The position numbers and the translations under genes were made by a program. Shown here piece by piece: positions 1-10,379 of a stretch of 64,000 nucleotides of DNA. The notes beneath the pieces are model-generated. The model saw only the letters and a list, made by a program, of their open reading frames with translations. It was not told the DNA's origin and did not search any database. Within the stretch, counting starts at the first letter, position 1. Each line of letters starts with the position of its first letter. The stretch is from Lentilactobacillus kosonis (lineage in GTDB: Bacteria > Bacillota > Bacilli > Lactobacillales > Lactobacillaceae). The stretch spans positions 186,001 to 250,000 of the forward strand of contig NZ_BEXA01000002.1 of assembly GCF_003864335.1 (NCBI RefSeq), written 5' to 3'.

Positions 1-1
1 T

Positions 2-694
2 TTTAAAGGATTAGAATATGGATTACATATCGGTGGTCATCATGAAGCGGGGTATATTGGAGCGATGTTGTTTGTAGTTCCAGGATTTCCATTTATTACC
101 AGTATCCTTGATATTACTAAGTTAGATATGAGATCTGGATTGGAACGTTTAGCCTATGCGATTATGATTACGGGAATCGCTAGTTTGGTTGGGTGGCTAG
201 TAGCTTTAATGGTGCACTTTCAACCTGAAAACTTTGCTCCGCTTGGATTAGGGGTTTTACCATTGATGTTACTCAGAATTCCAGCAAGCTTTTGTGGGGT
301 ATATGGTTTCTCTATGATGTTTAACAGCAGTCAACGGATGGCGATTACTGCCGGTTTAATCGGTGCTGTGGCCAATACACTGCGGTTGGAACTAGTTGAC
401 TTAACTAATATTCCAGCAAGTGCAGCGGCCTTTACAGGGGCATTAGTGGCAGGCCTTCTTGCGTCAGCCATTAACAAATACAATGGTTATCCTCGAATTT
501 CCTTAACCGTACCATCTATTGTAATTATGGTACCTGGACTATATATTTACCGGGGCGTTTATTATATTGGCCTAAATACTATCGGATTAGGCTCGCTATG
601 GTTGACCAAAGCGATGCTGATTATCATGTTCCTTCCATTAGGATTATTTGTTGCTAGGTTCTTATTAGATCGAGATTGGCGTCATTTTGACTAA
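2..694 (+). CDS. Threonine/serine exporter family protein (ThrE-like), C-terminal part
   Basis: The frame is open from the window edge (codons from base 2) to a TAA at 692-694, so the true start lies outside and only about 230 C-terminal residues are visible. The ATG at 65 is internal: the preceding in-frame codons read through without a stop and fit the family. The protein is very hydrophobic, with about five membrane segments, and carries the VPGFPFIT motif typical of the ThrE/YjjP-YjjB family of amino-acid exporters in the cytoplasmic membrane. Substrate specificity (threonine, serine) is inferred from the family only. A weak hairpin (GATTTT/AAAATC, about 713-728) follows, before the argS leader. 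Confidence 0.75.
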   Translation, partial: FKGLEYGLHIGGHHEAGYIGAMLFVVPGFPFITSILDITKLDMRSGLERLAYAIMITGIASLVGWLVALMVHFQPENFAPLGLGVLPLMLLRIPASFCGVYGFSMMFNSSQRMAITAGLIGAVANTLRLELVDLTNIPASAAAFTGALVAGLLASAINKYNGYPRISLTVPSIVIMVPGLYIYRGVYYIGLNTIGLGSLWLTKAMLIIMFLPLGLFVARFLLDRDWRHFD

Positions 695-914
695 CGCATC
701 TAATACGAAGGCGATTTTTAGGAAAATCTCACTTAGTTACTGACAATAATTCAGGGATATGATATTATAATGGTTGTTCTGCGAGCTATGGGTTAAACAA
801 ATTAGATCTGCTCGACTTACGTGCTGTGTGTTGCAAATTAATTAGTTGAGTCAATAAACTATTTTATTGACATTTATAGGTTAATATAGGTATTATGCAA
901 GTGTGCCGTAAGTA

Positions 915-1118
915 CAGTTCAATAATAAGAGAAAAGTAACTAGGAGATTTACTTTTAGCGAGTTCGGGATGATGGAAGCCGAATAGTAATTCTTAGTGAA
1001 GCGCGCTCTTAGAATTTAAAGTTAATAATTAAGCGGATATATTTATATCAATTAGAGTGGTACCGCGGGTTAAGTCTCGTCTCTTGCAATCATATTAATG
1101 TTGCAAGAGACTTTTTTA
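915..1118 (+). ncRNA. T-box leader of argS (Arg, specifier CGC)
   Basis: The leader holds the T-box sequence AGAGTGGTACCGCGGG at 1054-1069, one base off the usual AGGGTGGNACCGCG, and a terminator with arms at 1079-1089 and 1101-1111 followed by six T. Stem I can be drawn: base helix TAAGAG (926-931) with CTCTTA (1006-1011), and upper helix ACTAGG (939-944) with CTTAGT (992-997, one G-U pair). The internal loop between them places CGC, an arginine codon, at 1002-1004 followed by a purine, exactly where a specifier should sit. Uncharged tRNA-Arg binding would permit readthrough into argS. Bases 695-915 hold only probable promoter sequence, for example GATATTATAAT near 760-770. Confidence 0.88.
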
Positions 1119-1142
1119 TACAATTTTTTGGAGGTTATGAAA

Positions 1143-2834
1143 ATGGATTATAAAGCACAAGTTACAAACTCAATTTTAGGTGCATTAGACGGTGAACTAA
1201 CTTCAGCCGAAGTTTACCAAAAGTTAGAGACACCAAAAGACTTCGCAATGGGTGACTTAGCATTTCCAGCCTTTACTCTGGCAAAATCAATGCATAAGTC
1301 CCCAAACATGATTGCTGAAGAATTAATTTCAAAAATCGATGCAGCTTCTTATGACAAGGTTGAAGTTAAAGGAGCTTACATTAACTTCTTCCTTAACAAG
1401 GCCCACATGAGTAATGAAGTAATTACTGACGTCCTAGAAGAAGGCGCCGCTTACGGTCAAAACGATTCTGGTAAGGGCGGCAATGTTCCTATTGATATGT
1501 CATCTCCTAACATTGCTAAACCAATTTCAATGGGCCATTTACGTTCAACCGTTATCGGTAATTCAATCGCTAAGATCTTAGTTAAGAACGGTTACCATCC
1601 AATTAAAGATAATCACTTGGGTGACTGGGGAACCCAATTTGGTAAGCTAATTGTTGCCTACAAGAAGTGGGGTAACGAAGATGACGTTAAAGCTGACCCA
1701 ATCAACAACTTGGTTAAGTACTATGTTAAGTTCCATAAAGAAGATAAAGAACATCCTGAATTGGATGATGAGGCTCGTGAATGGTTTAAGAAGCTGGAAG
1801 ATGGTGACGAAGAAGCCACATACTTATGGCAGTGGTTCCGTGATGAATCATTGAAAGCCTTCAATCAAATCTATGATAAGTTGGGCGTTGATTTTGATAC
1901 CTACAACGGTGAAGCATTTTATAATGATAAGATGCAAGCAGGTATTGATATCTTGAAGGACAAAGGGCTTCTAGAAGAGTCTCAAGGAGCTCAAGTTGTT
2001 AAACTTGATAAATATGATTTGAATCCAGCTTTGATCTTAAAGAGTGATGGCGCTACCTTATACATTACTCGGGATATTGCAACTGCAATTTATCGTGATC
2101 AAACATACAAACCAGCAATGAATTTATATGTAGTTGGTTCAGAACAAACATATTATTTCCAACAATTGAAAGCCGTATTGCTTGAAATGGGCTTAAAGTC
2201 TGCTGAAGACCTACACCATATCCCATTTGGCTTAATTACCGTTAATGGTAAGAAACTTTCAACCCGTTCAGGTCGGATCATTCTGTTAGATGAAGTTTTG
2301 GACGAAGCAATCGATCTTGCTCAAAAGCAAATTGAATCTAAAAACCCAGATTTACCTAACAAAGAAGAAGTTGCTAAAGAAGTTGGGGTAGGAGCAATTA
2401 TCTTTGGTGATTTGAAGAACGAACGAACAAACAATATTGACTTTGTGCTTGAAGATCAACTTAGATTTGAAGGAGAAACTGGACCTTACGTTCAATACTC
2501 ACACGCTCGTGCTGAAAGTATTTTGAAGAAGGCTGGCGATATCGACTTACGCGCCGCTGACAAATCAATTACTGATGAAAACGCCTGGGAAACTATTAGA
2601 ACACTTCAAGACTTTCCGGAAGTTGTTAAGAGTGCTTGTGTTGATTTTGAACCATCAGAAATCGCTAAGTACTCATTAAGACTTGCCAAGGCATTTAATA
2701 AGTACTATGCTCACTCAACCATTTTGGGTGATGATGACGGCTTAGCTGGAAGATTATCATTAGTTAAAGCTGTTTCAATTGTCTTGAAAGAATCCCTTAA
2801 CTTGCTTGGAGTTAAAGCACCAGACGAAATGTAA
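1143..2834 (+). CDS. argS: Arginyl-tRNA synthetase
   Basis: This cytoplasmic class I synthetase charges tRNA-Arg. The 563 residues show the N-terminal Add1-type domain, the class I signature PNIAKPISMGHLRS (HIGH equivalent), the KLSTRSGR segment in the KMSKS position, and the C-terminal DALR anticodon-binding domain with the SHARAESI motif. I chose the ATG at 1143 because GGAGG at 1130-1134 is eight bases upstream; ATG 1137 is too close and upstream in-frame codons lie in the terminator of the leader. It is a single gene under the Arg T-box and ends in its own terminator. Length is normal and there is no frameshift. Confidence 0.97.
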   Translation: MDYKAQVTNSILGALDGELTSAEVYQKLETPKDFAMGDLAFPAFTLAKSMHKSPNMIAEELISKIDAASYDKVEVKGAYINFFLNKAHMSNEVITDVLEEGAAYGQNDSGKGGNVPIDMSSPNIAKPISMGHLRSTVIGNSIAKILVKNGYHPIKDNHLGDWGTQFGKLIVAYKKWGNEDDVKADPINNLVKYYVKFHKEDKEHPELDDEAREWFKKLEDGDEEATYLWQWFRDESLKAFNQIYDKLGVDFDTYNGEAFYNDKMQAGIDILKDKGLLEESQGAQVVKLDKYDLNPALILKSDGATLYITRDIATAIYRDQTYKPAMNLYVVGSEQTYYFQQLKAVLLEMGLKSAEDLHHIPFGLITVNGKKLSTRSGRIILLDEVLDEAIDLAQKQIESKNPDLPNKEEVAKEVGVGAIIFGDLKNERTNNIDFVLEDQLRFEGETGPYVQYSHARAESILKKAGDIDLRAADKSITDENAWETIRTLQDFPEVVKSACVDFEPSEIAKYSLRLAKAFNKYYAHSTILGDDDGLAGRLSLVKAVSIVLKESLNLLGVKAPDEM

Positions 2835-2844
2835 TTTATTAAAA

Positions 2845-2868
2845 GCCTGCCATTTGGCAGGCTTTTTT
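2845..2868 (+). terminator. Rho-independent terminator of argS
   Basis: An 8-bp stem, GCCTGCCA (2845-2852) with TGGCAGGC (2855-2862), is followed by six T. It sits 10 bases after the argS stop. Confidence 0.92.
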
Positions 2869-2982
2869 ATTTATTAACAGATTGGTTAAATTTCTTAAAA
2901 GGTCATTTAAGTTTTGGCCTGTGTTGAGGCCAAATGGATTGGTTGTGATACAATATCCAAGTAATTAAAAAGGAGATCATGT

Positions 2983-5087
2983 ATGAATAACAATTCTTCG
3001 GGCTTTTTTCACAGATTAAAAGCCAAGATAAAACCAATTCATCAACGATGGCGACGAGTAAATAAAAAATTTCACTTGTTAAAATGGATTATGGTTGTTG
3101 TTTTGATGCTTATTCTTTGTTTGAGCACTTATCTAACTTACATGGCTAAAACAGCTCATGTTGATAATTTAGAGTCATCATTGTCTAAGACGACAGAAAT
3201 TTTTGATGTTAATAATAAAAAGGCAGGTGAGCTTTACGCTCAGAAGGGTACTTACGTAAAATTAAATCGAATTTCTAGTAATATTCCTAAGGCCGTTTTA
3301 TCGACAGAAGACCGAAATTTTTATCACGAATATGGATTTTCGGTAAAGGGAACAGCCAGAGCCGTCTTATTATTAATTAAAAATAAATTGCTAGGTCGGG
3401 ATTATATTAGTGGTGGTGGAAGTACGCTAACCCAACAACTAGTGAAAAATGCTTATTTGTCACAGGAACAAACCTTTAGTCGGAAGTTAAAGGAATTATT
3501 TTTATCAATTCAGGTTGAAAATGATTATAGCAAGCATCAGATTTTAACGATGTATTTGAATAACGCTTACTTTGGTAATGGAGTTTGGGGCGTTCAAGAT
3601 GCTTCGCAAAAGTATTTTGGTAAGGATGCTTCTCAATTGAATGCCGCTGAATCGGCGGTGTTGGCCGGAATGCTGACCTCTCCAAGTGCATTTAATCCAA
3701 TTGATCATCCTAAAGCTGCCAGAGAGCGGCGAAATGTGGTTTTACAATTAATGGTTGAAAATAATCAGCTTACTCAAAGCCAAGCCGACTATTATAAAGC
3801 AACTCCAATCACGTTGAACGATACCTATGTTCGCAAAGATGGCTATAAATATCCTTATTACTTTGACTCGGTCATTGATGAAGCCATTGATAAGTATGGA
3901 TTAACTGAGTCTGAAATTATGAATAAAGGTTACCGAATTTATACTAACTTGAATCAAAATCAACAAGCAGCCATGCAACAGAACTTCGATAATAATCTAC
4001 TGTTTCCTGCTAATGCGGCTGATGGAACTCAGGTTCAGGCAGCTTCAATCGCAGTTTCACCAAGCAGCGGTGGGGTTAGTGCTGTGGTTGGTGGTCGAGG
4101 ACAACACGTTTTCCGAGGATTTAACCGGGCTAACCAGATTAAGCGGCAGCCTGGTTCAACAATGAAACCACTGGCGGTTTATACCCCAGCACTTCAAGCG
4201 GGGTATAAGTATGACTCAAGCTTAGTTGATAAGAAAAATCATATGGATCAAATAAATATACGCCAAAGAACTATGATAATCAGTACCAAGGCAGTGTGCC
4301 AATGTATGAAGCTTTAGCCCAATCAATGAATGCTCCAGCTGTTTGGTTACTAAACCAAATTGGTGTCAATCGGGGATATGATTCGGTTAAAAATTTCAAT
4401 ATTCCAGTAACCAAGAGTGATAAGAACTTAGCGTTAGCGCTCGGAGGATTAACCTCTGGAGTATCTCCTCAACAAATGGCCGGAGCATATACCGCCTTTG
4501 CAAATGGTGGTAAGGTTATGAAGCCGTTTTACATTCGGAAAATTGTTGATTCGACTGGTAAGGTAATTGTTGATAATACAGAGCAACAAAATGGTCGGCA
4601 AATCATGTCTTCAGGGGTTGCCAAACAAATGACTAGTATGATGCTGGGGGTGTTTAACAACGGAACTGGGGTAGAAGCGAAACCGTATGGTTACTCAGTG
4701 GCTGGAAAAACCGGTAGTACCGAGGCTGATAATACTGGTTCAAGTGATGCCACCAAAGATAAGTGGATTATTGGCTATACTCCAGATTTAGTTGTTGCTA
4801 CCTGGGAAGGATTCGATAGTACCAATTCAACTCATCACCTGGAAAATTTAAGTGGCACGGGCGTGGGAGCATTGTTTAGAAATGAAATGCAAACGATGTT
4901 GCCATATACTAAGAATTCTAGTTTTAACACTGAGGATGCAGCCACTTTGGCTAAGGATAAGTCAAAAGAATCCAGCAGTTCAGTTTGGAACACCATCCAA
5001 GATAAGGCTAATGAAGTTGGTAGCAGCTTGGAGGATAAGGCCAAGGATCTGATAGATGACGCTAAAAATTGGCTTGGCGGAAATTAA
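2983..5087 (+). CDS. pbp1A: Class A penicillin-binding protein PBP1A (frameshifted in this sequence)
   Basis: This bifunctional peptidoglycan synthase has glycosyltransferase GT51 and transpeptidase domains and is anchored by one N-terminal membrane helix (about residues 33-54). The GT domain carries STEDRNFYHEYGF with the catalytic Glu, and GGSTLTQQL. The transpeptidase motifs are STMK in PGSTMKP, SMN, and KTGST. The C-terminal tail is Ser/Lys/Asp-rich. The start is supported by AAGGAG at 2970-2975. The frame breaks at the A5 run 4234-4238; adding one A joins the two halves (DKKKSYGSNKYTPKNYD) into a normal 701-residue protein. The rest of the gene is intact, so I read this as a sequence error and not a dead gene. 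Confidence 0.93.
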
Positions 5088-5153
5088 AAAAACGGCTGAG
5101 GTCAATACATTCTATGTTAAACTAGTACTAACAAATAATTAAGGTGGATACTT

Positions 5154-5498
5154 ATGACTGATGATATTAAAAATGCCGCAAGTGCATTACAAGCGCAAGT
5201 AACAGAAGCACCAGAATTTAAACAATTAGCCGAGGCCTACGCAACTTTAAAGGCTGACAAGGAAACATTTGAATTATTTGAAAATTTTCAAAATTTGCAA
5301 ATGGGATTACAACAAAAGCAAGCTAGCGGTCAACAGCCAAGCGAAGATGAGTTAACACAAGCTCAAACAATGGCTCAACAAATGAGTACTAACGAAAAAA
5401 TCACTGATTTAATGAACAAAGAACAAGGCCTTAACAACTTGTTAAATGATATTAACAAAGTTGTCACGCAACCAATTGTTGATTTATATCGCAATTAA
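5154..5498 (+). CDS. yheA: YlbF/YmcA/YheA-family (UPF0342) protein
   Basis: This small 114-residue helical cytoplasmic protein is rich in Gln, Ala and Glu, with predicted coiled-coil character throughout. It matches the YheA/YmcA/YlbF family. YlbF and YmcA of Bacillus subtilis act with YaaT on RNase Y-dependent mRNA processing, but the role of the YheA branch is not established. Its position directly upstream of yhaO-yhaN-yhaM repeats the B. subtilis neighbourhood and supports the YheA assignment. GGTGG lies upstream of the ATG. An imperfect terminator follows, so it is probably expressed on its own, with partial readthrough into yhaO possible. Confidence 0.85.
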   Translation: MTDDIKNAASALQAQVTEAPEFKQLAEAYATLKADKETFELFENFQNLQMGLQQKQASGQQPSEDELTQAQTMAQQMSTNEKITDLMNKEQGLNNLLNDINKVVTQPIVDLYRN

Positions 5499-5502
5499 AA
5501 AC

Positions 5503-5547
5503 AGCACCAAGGTTAGTGAGTAATTCGCTAATTGAGGTGTTTTTTGT
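5503..5547 (+). terminator. Imperfect terminator after yheA
   Basis: Interrupted arms pair CACC...TTAG with CTAA...GGTG and are followed by six T. It lies between yheA and yhaO. Confidence 0.6.
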
Positions 5548-5581
5548 ACATAATTAATTTAATGATTAAAAGGAGATAATA

Positions 5582-6811
5582 ATGAAGTTTATTCATGCCG
5601 CAGATATCCACTTAGACAGCCCGTTTTCTGGATTGATTCAAAAAAACAACTTGCCTGCTGACTTGGAATCAGCAATTACCAAATCAACGTTTAGTTCATT
5701 TGAGCAGATTATTACAGATGCGATTTCTAATTCAGTGGATTTTGTGATTATTGCTGGCGATTTATTTGATCGAAATGGGCGGAGCATCGCTGCTGATGTA
5801 TTTATTAATGATCAATTTAATTTATTAGCTGCCCATCAGATTCCGGTATTTCTAATTTTTGGAAATCATGACTTCTTTAATTTTGATAATAAGTCAGTTA
5901 GTTATCCAGAAAATGTGCATGTATTTAATAACGATGTATCGACAACTGAGATTACGCTTGATAACGGTCAAACAGTTGCTTTATCTGGATTTAGTTTTAA
6001 AAACCAGTGGATCCATGAAAGTTATGCTGATAGTTTTCCGGTTAAGGGAAGTAGTGATTGGGCGATTGGCATCATGCATGGCAGCGCAGATTCGATTGAT
6101 TCACCAGAAGCTAATTATGCGCCATTCTCAGTTAGTCAATTAGAAGCCAAACATTATGACTATTGGGCACTAGGTCATATCCATAAACGACAATCTTTGA
6201 ATGATGCCCATACCATCAATTATGCTGGAAACTCCCAAGGTCGAAGTATTAACGAAGCCGGAGACAAAGGATATTTGATGGTTTCAAGTGAAGGAAATCA
6301 ACTGATTCCAGAATTCAAAAAGACGGATGTTATTGATTGGCGGTTGTTAGTCGTGGATATTGATGATCTTGATATTAATCAAATTGTTACTAAGACGATG
6401 GCGCAATTGGCTGACTTGCAGTTAATCACCACCACTTTGGTTAGAGTAGTATTTAAGACAGAACAACCAAATACTGACATCAGTGCGAATATCAATAATG
6501 GAGATCTATTGGCCGTGATTCAATCAACTAATGCCAAGGAGCTTGCAACACTTAATGCGTTTGTGGTGTCACTTAAATATCAAGTTATAAACTCTCAAAT
6601 TGATACGCCTCTTGATCAGCAATTTTTTGATCAGGCCGCAATTGATGTTCTTAATCCACAAGCTATTGATGAATATCAAAACTTGTTTAGCGCATATAAA
6701 TTTATTTTAGATGATTTAAATGATCCGGAATCAGTTGATGAGATTATTCAAACTAGTAGGCAACTGATCAGTGAGAAGATTAATTATGACCAGGGGGATA
6801 ATGACAATTGA
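5582..6811 (+). CDS. yhaO: SbcD-like metallophosphoesterase YhaO
   Basis: This calcineurin-like phosphoesterase of the SbcD/Mre11 type has all metal-binding motifs in order: DIHLDSPF at residues 8-15, GDLFDR near 60-65, GNHD near 96-99, MHG near 163, and GHIH near 200. Its 409 residues are normal for YhaO, which is expected to be the nuclease subunit working with the ATPase YhaN encoded next. The genes overlap (TTGA), pointing to translational coupling and a complex. Its role in DNA repair is inferred from the SbcCD/Rad50-Mre11 family; direct evidence for YhaO itself is thin. AAGGAG precedes the ATG. Confidence 0.92.
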   Translation: MKFIHAADIHLDSPFSGLIQKNNLPADLESAITKSTFSSFEQIITDAISNSVDFVIIAGDLFDRNGRSIAADVFINDQFNLLAAHQIPVFLIFGNHDFFNFDNKSVSYPENVHVFNNDVSTTEITLDNGQTVALSGFSFKNQWIHESYADSFPVKGSSDWAIGIMHGSADSIDSPEANYAPFSVSQLEAKHYDYWALGHIHKRQSLNDAHTINYAGNSQGRSINEAGDKGYLMVSSEGNQLIPEFKKTDVIDWRLLVVDIDDLDINQIVTKTMAQLADLQLITTTLVRVVFKTEQPNTDISANINNGDLLAVIQSTNAKELATLNAFVVSLKYQVINSQIDTPLDQQFFDQAAIDVLNPQAIDEYQNLFSAYKFILDDLNDPESVDEIIQTSRQLISEKINYDQGDNDN

Positions 6812-9332
6812 TAATTCAAAAGTTGGAAATTTATGGTTATGGTAAGTGGTCAGATCAAACCATTGAATTAAATGCACCAATTCAAATAATTGTCGGGGCT
6901 AACGAGGCTGGTAAGTCAACGATCGTTGATTTCATTAAATCAATTTTATTCGGCTTTCAATCTAGTCGGCAAGCCGTGCATGGAAAGTATATCCCCAAGG
7001 ACGGCAGTAAGTATGGTGGGGAACTATATTTTGAAGAAAATGGCCAACGTTATCGAGTGATTAGAACTAAAGGAACGCATGGCGGGAAGGTTAAATTCTT
7101 TAATCTGACTAATGAAACTGAACTGACAAAAACTGACTTTGAAGAACTGATTGCGCCGATTGATCGAAATATTTACGACAATCTTTTTTACTTTGGTGAA
7201 TATTCGCAAAGTGATCTATATAAAATGGATATTGATGAGCTCCGACAACGAATTCAAGAACTAGGCGTTACTGGAGCGTCTCAGCTATTTGACTTAAGTG
7301 CTGACTTTGAGAGCCAAGCATCAGGAATGTTTGCTAAAAAAGGAACTAAACGAAAAATTAATCAAGAATTACGAGACTATGATCAATTGAGTGAGCGAGT
7401 TCAAGAAGCAAAAGCTAATTTTAGTGACTACCAGCAATTAACTATGGATGTTAAACGGCTAAGTACTGTTAATACTCAGCATCAGGCAGAACTTGAGAAC
7501 AAGCAGGCCGCGTTAGCTGATTTAGAATCTCAAGCTAGAATTGTGCCACTCTTAACAGAATTGAAACAGTTACCGCCAGTTAATGAGGAAGATCTGAAAG
7601 AAGGCTTCGCGGATCGCGATAAGAGTCAGTTGGCTGAATATTTGGCAGAGAAAAATCAAATTGAAAAAGAAATCACTAAAATTAAAGATCAATTAGTTGA
7701 CCCTCAATTGACGGTCAGCATGTCACCAGCAGTAAATTTTTATCGGCAAAATGATGAGCAAATTAATGACCTAGTAGCCGATGCTGTCTCAGTTCAAGAC
7801 AAGGTGTCACACTTAGCATATAATCAAGCAAGTCGCCTTGCTGACAGTGATAAAATTCAAGCGTTGATGGATGAACATCAATTATTTGAACCGTTACCAA
7901 AACCATTTGATGATATGACTAAGCAACGGGTAGCATCACTATTGGCCGACCAAGCCCAAGCAGCATCAGTTAACCAGCAACGCCGAAGTAGCAATCAGCA
8001 GTCAGTTACAATTAAGAGCCCATTGATGTTAGGTGTTGGGGCTGCAGTGGCAATTATTGGACTATTGATTAATTCAGTCTTTGTTAAACTGATCGGAATT
8101 GCTGCTGGCGTGGCAATTGGGTATTATTTCGGCTTAGGTCGGGCTCAATCAACAACTGACCAGGTGGTTGATGAAGAATCAATTAAATCGAGTTTTGAAG
8201 CAATTCGGCAGCAATTTTCAATGGGAAATCTTGCTGAAGAAAATTGGTTGACAATTCAGTCAGTATTGACTCAAATAGATGATTTGCAGTCTGAAATTAA
8301 TACTCTTGATGCAGACACGAAAGTGTTTGATACTGAAGTTAAGGCCTATTTCAATCAGTGGCAATTTGCTAATGATTGGTTAGCAATTTCCCCAAATGCA
8401 GGGTATTCTGAACGACTAGAAGTAATTCGACAAAGTGTCAGTCGGTGGCAAAGGGAATCTAATGATGCCTTAGCAATCGAGAATAAGTTGACCATGCTGC
8501 AAAACATGTTAACTGAACAACAATCAGCATTGGCTAAGATAAACACGACCCTTGATCAATTCTTGAATGAACGCTCCTTAAAGAACATTACGGAGTTTGA
8601 TGAAGAATATGCTAGCCAACAGATTATCACGCGTCAATTGAGTAAAAAGCAGCAATTAACTGAGCAAATTCAATCAACTAACGTTAAAATAAATCCGGAT
8701 ACTAATTTAATGACTGTGCAAAAAACTATTGATGAGGCCAAACAAGCGATTGCTGAGCTACAGACAGCGCTAAATCGCGATGAGCAAGCGGCGACTGAAG
8801 CACAAATTCGGTTGAACCACTTGGTTAGAGATGGTGAATATCAGCAGTTAAATCAACAGCTAGCAAATATGCAGGCAGAAATTATTGCTGATGTGCATAG
8901 TTATGTGGCGTTATCTACTAGCTCCGAATTTATTAGTCGGGTTTTAGATATTGCGTCCAAAGGACGGCTGCCTAAGATCCTTAATCAGGCAACTGAATAT
9001 TTTGGCTTGTTAACGGATGGTAAGTATAAAAAATCGATTTTAATGACGTAATTACAGTGATGTCTGATAATGACTATAGTTTTGATATTAATGAATTATC
9101 CCGGGGAACGTTGGAACAACTTTATCTAGCACTAGTACTTTCAATGGCGGTTAATTTCGCTGATACGTATGCGATGCCGATTATTATTGATGACGGATTT
9201 GTTAATTTTGATCAGCAACGCCGCCAAAATGCTTACCAATTACTGACTAAAGTTGCTGAGCGAACCCAAGTTATCTATTTAACTGCTAACCAACCAGAGG
9301 ATAATGTTGAATTAGCCCAATTAAAAATTTAA
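6808..9332 (+). CDS. yhaN: SbcC/Rad50-like ATPase YhaN (frameshifted near its end)
   Basis: This is the partner of YhaO: an AAA-type ATPase with a P-loop GANEAGKST near residues 31-39, long coiled coils, and a hydrophobic pair of helices near 400-440 that is typical of YhaN. The C-terminal lobe, after the break, carries LSRGTLEQLYLAL (ABC signature type) and IIIDDGFVNFD (Walker B). It starts with TTG at 6808, overlapping the yhaO stop and preceded by AGGGGG. The frame is lost in the A6 run 9028-9033; one more A restores an 841-residue protein. Without repair the signature and Walker B motifs would be missing. Confidence 0.9.
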
Positions 9333-9363
9333 TTGAAATTGGTCCACGTGAAGGAGAACAAAT

Positions 9364-10326
9364 ATGGCAAAGCAATTAATGGATTTAGTTGAAAATGAAG
9401 ATTTTGAAATGTTTGTGATGTTGAAGAAGGCTGAAAAACGGGTGGCCAAGAACGGTAAACAGTTCTTAGCAATGACTTTCCAAGATAAATCAGGTGAAAT
9501 CAACGGAATGTATTGGGATGCTAGTGATGAAGATGTTGCTAAATTCACTGCCGGGACAATTGTTCATTTAACTGGAAAACGAGAAAGTTATCTAAACAGT
9601 CCTCAAATTAAAATTGTTTCAATGAATTTGCCAAATAATGATCAACACTTGGTTCGTGAGGATTTTGTTCAAGCGGCACCGATGAAGGAAGACGATATGA
9701 AGGCTGAAATCGATAAAATTGTCTTTTCAATTACGAATGCAACTTATAGTCGAATTGTCCGTTTCTTATTACAAAAGCACGGAGAGGCGTTTTTTGAATT
9801 CCCTGCTGCAAAGTCTAATCATCATGATTTTGAAGGTGGATTAGCCTTTCATACGATTTCAATCGTTCGACTAGCTGAACATATTGTTGATCAATACAGT
9901 GGTATTGATGCTCCGTTACTATATGCTGGAGCAGTTCTGCATGATTTAGGAAAAACAATTGAGCTTTCTGGACCAATTGGCACAACGTACACATTAGCCG
10001 GCAATTTATTAGGCCATTTAAGTATTATTGATGCTGAAATTGTCGAAGCAGCTGACAGTTTAGGGATTGCTCAGGATTCAGAAGACTTGTTATTATTAAG
10101 GCACATGGTGTTATCTCACCATGGATTAAAAGAATATGGTTCACCAGAGCGGCCACAACTTTTAGAAGCCGAAATCTTACACGATTTAGATGAATTAGAT
10201 GCTTCAATAATGATGATGAAACGTGCTATTGGACAAACCAAACCGGGAGAGTTTTCAGATAAAATCTTTGGCTTGGATAATCGACGGTTTACCGCCCAAC
10301 AAAAACGGAATAATCTTGATATTTGA
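9364..10326 (+). CDS. yhaM: 3'-5' exoribonuclease YhaM
   Basis: This 320-residue protein has an N-terminal OB-fold (about residues 15-90) and a C-terminal HD domain with SNHHDFEGGLAFHT and VLHDLGK. The arrangement is that of YhaM/CBF1, a metal-dependent 3'-5' exonuclease active on RNA and single-stranded DNA. It lies 31 bases after yhaN, probably in one transcript, placing a DNA-processing pair beside an RNA exonuclease. AAGGAG precedes the ATG. A strong bidirectional terminator separates it from the convergent prsA. Confidence 0.94.
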   Translation: MAKQLMDLVENEDFEMFVMLKKAEKRVAKNGKQFLAMTFQDKSGEINGMYWDASDEDVAKFTAGTIVHLTGKRESYLNSPQIKIVSMNLPNNDQHLVREDFVQAAPMKEDDMKAEIDKIVFSITNATYSRIVRFLLQKHGEAFFEFPAAKSNHHDFEGGLAFHTISIVRLAEHIVDQYSGIDAPLLYAGAVLHDLGKTIELSGPIGTTYTLAGNLLGHLSIIDAEIVEAADSLGIAQDSEDLLLLRHMVLSHHGLKEYGSPERPQLLEAEILHDLDELDASIMMMKRAIGQTKPGEFSDKIFGLDNRRFTAQQKRNNLDI

Positions 10327-10333
10327 TTAATAA

Positions 10334-10370
10334 AAAAGAGGTTCACTTCGATACGAAGTGAACCTCTTTT
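10334..10370. terminator. Bidirectional terminator between yhaM and prsA
   Basis: A perfect 17-bp inverted repeat (10334-10350 with 10354-10370) encloses a 3-base loop, with A and T tracts on the flanks. It serves the two convergent genes. Confidence 0.95.
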
Positions 10371-10379
10371 TTATTTAAT

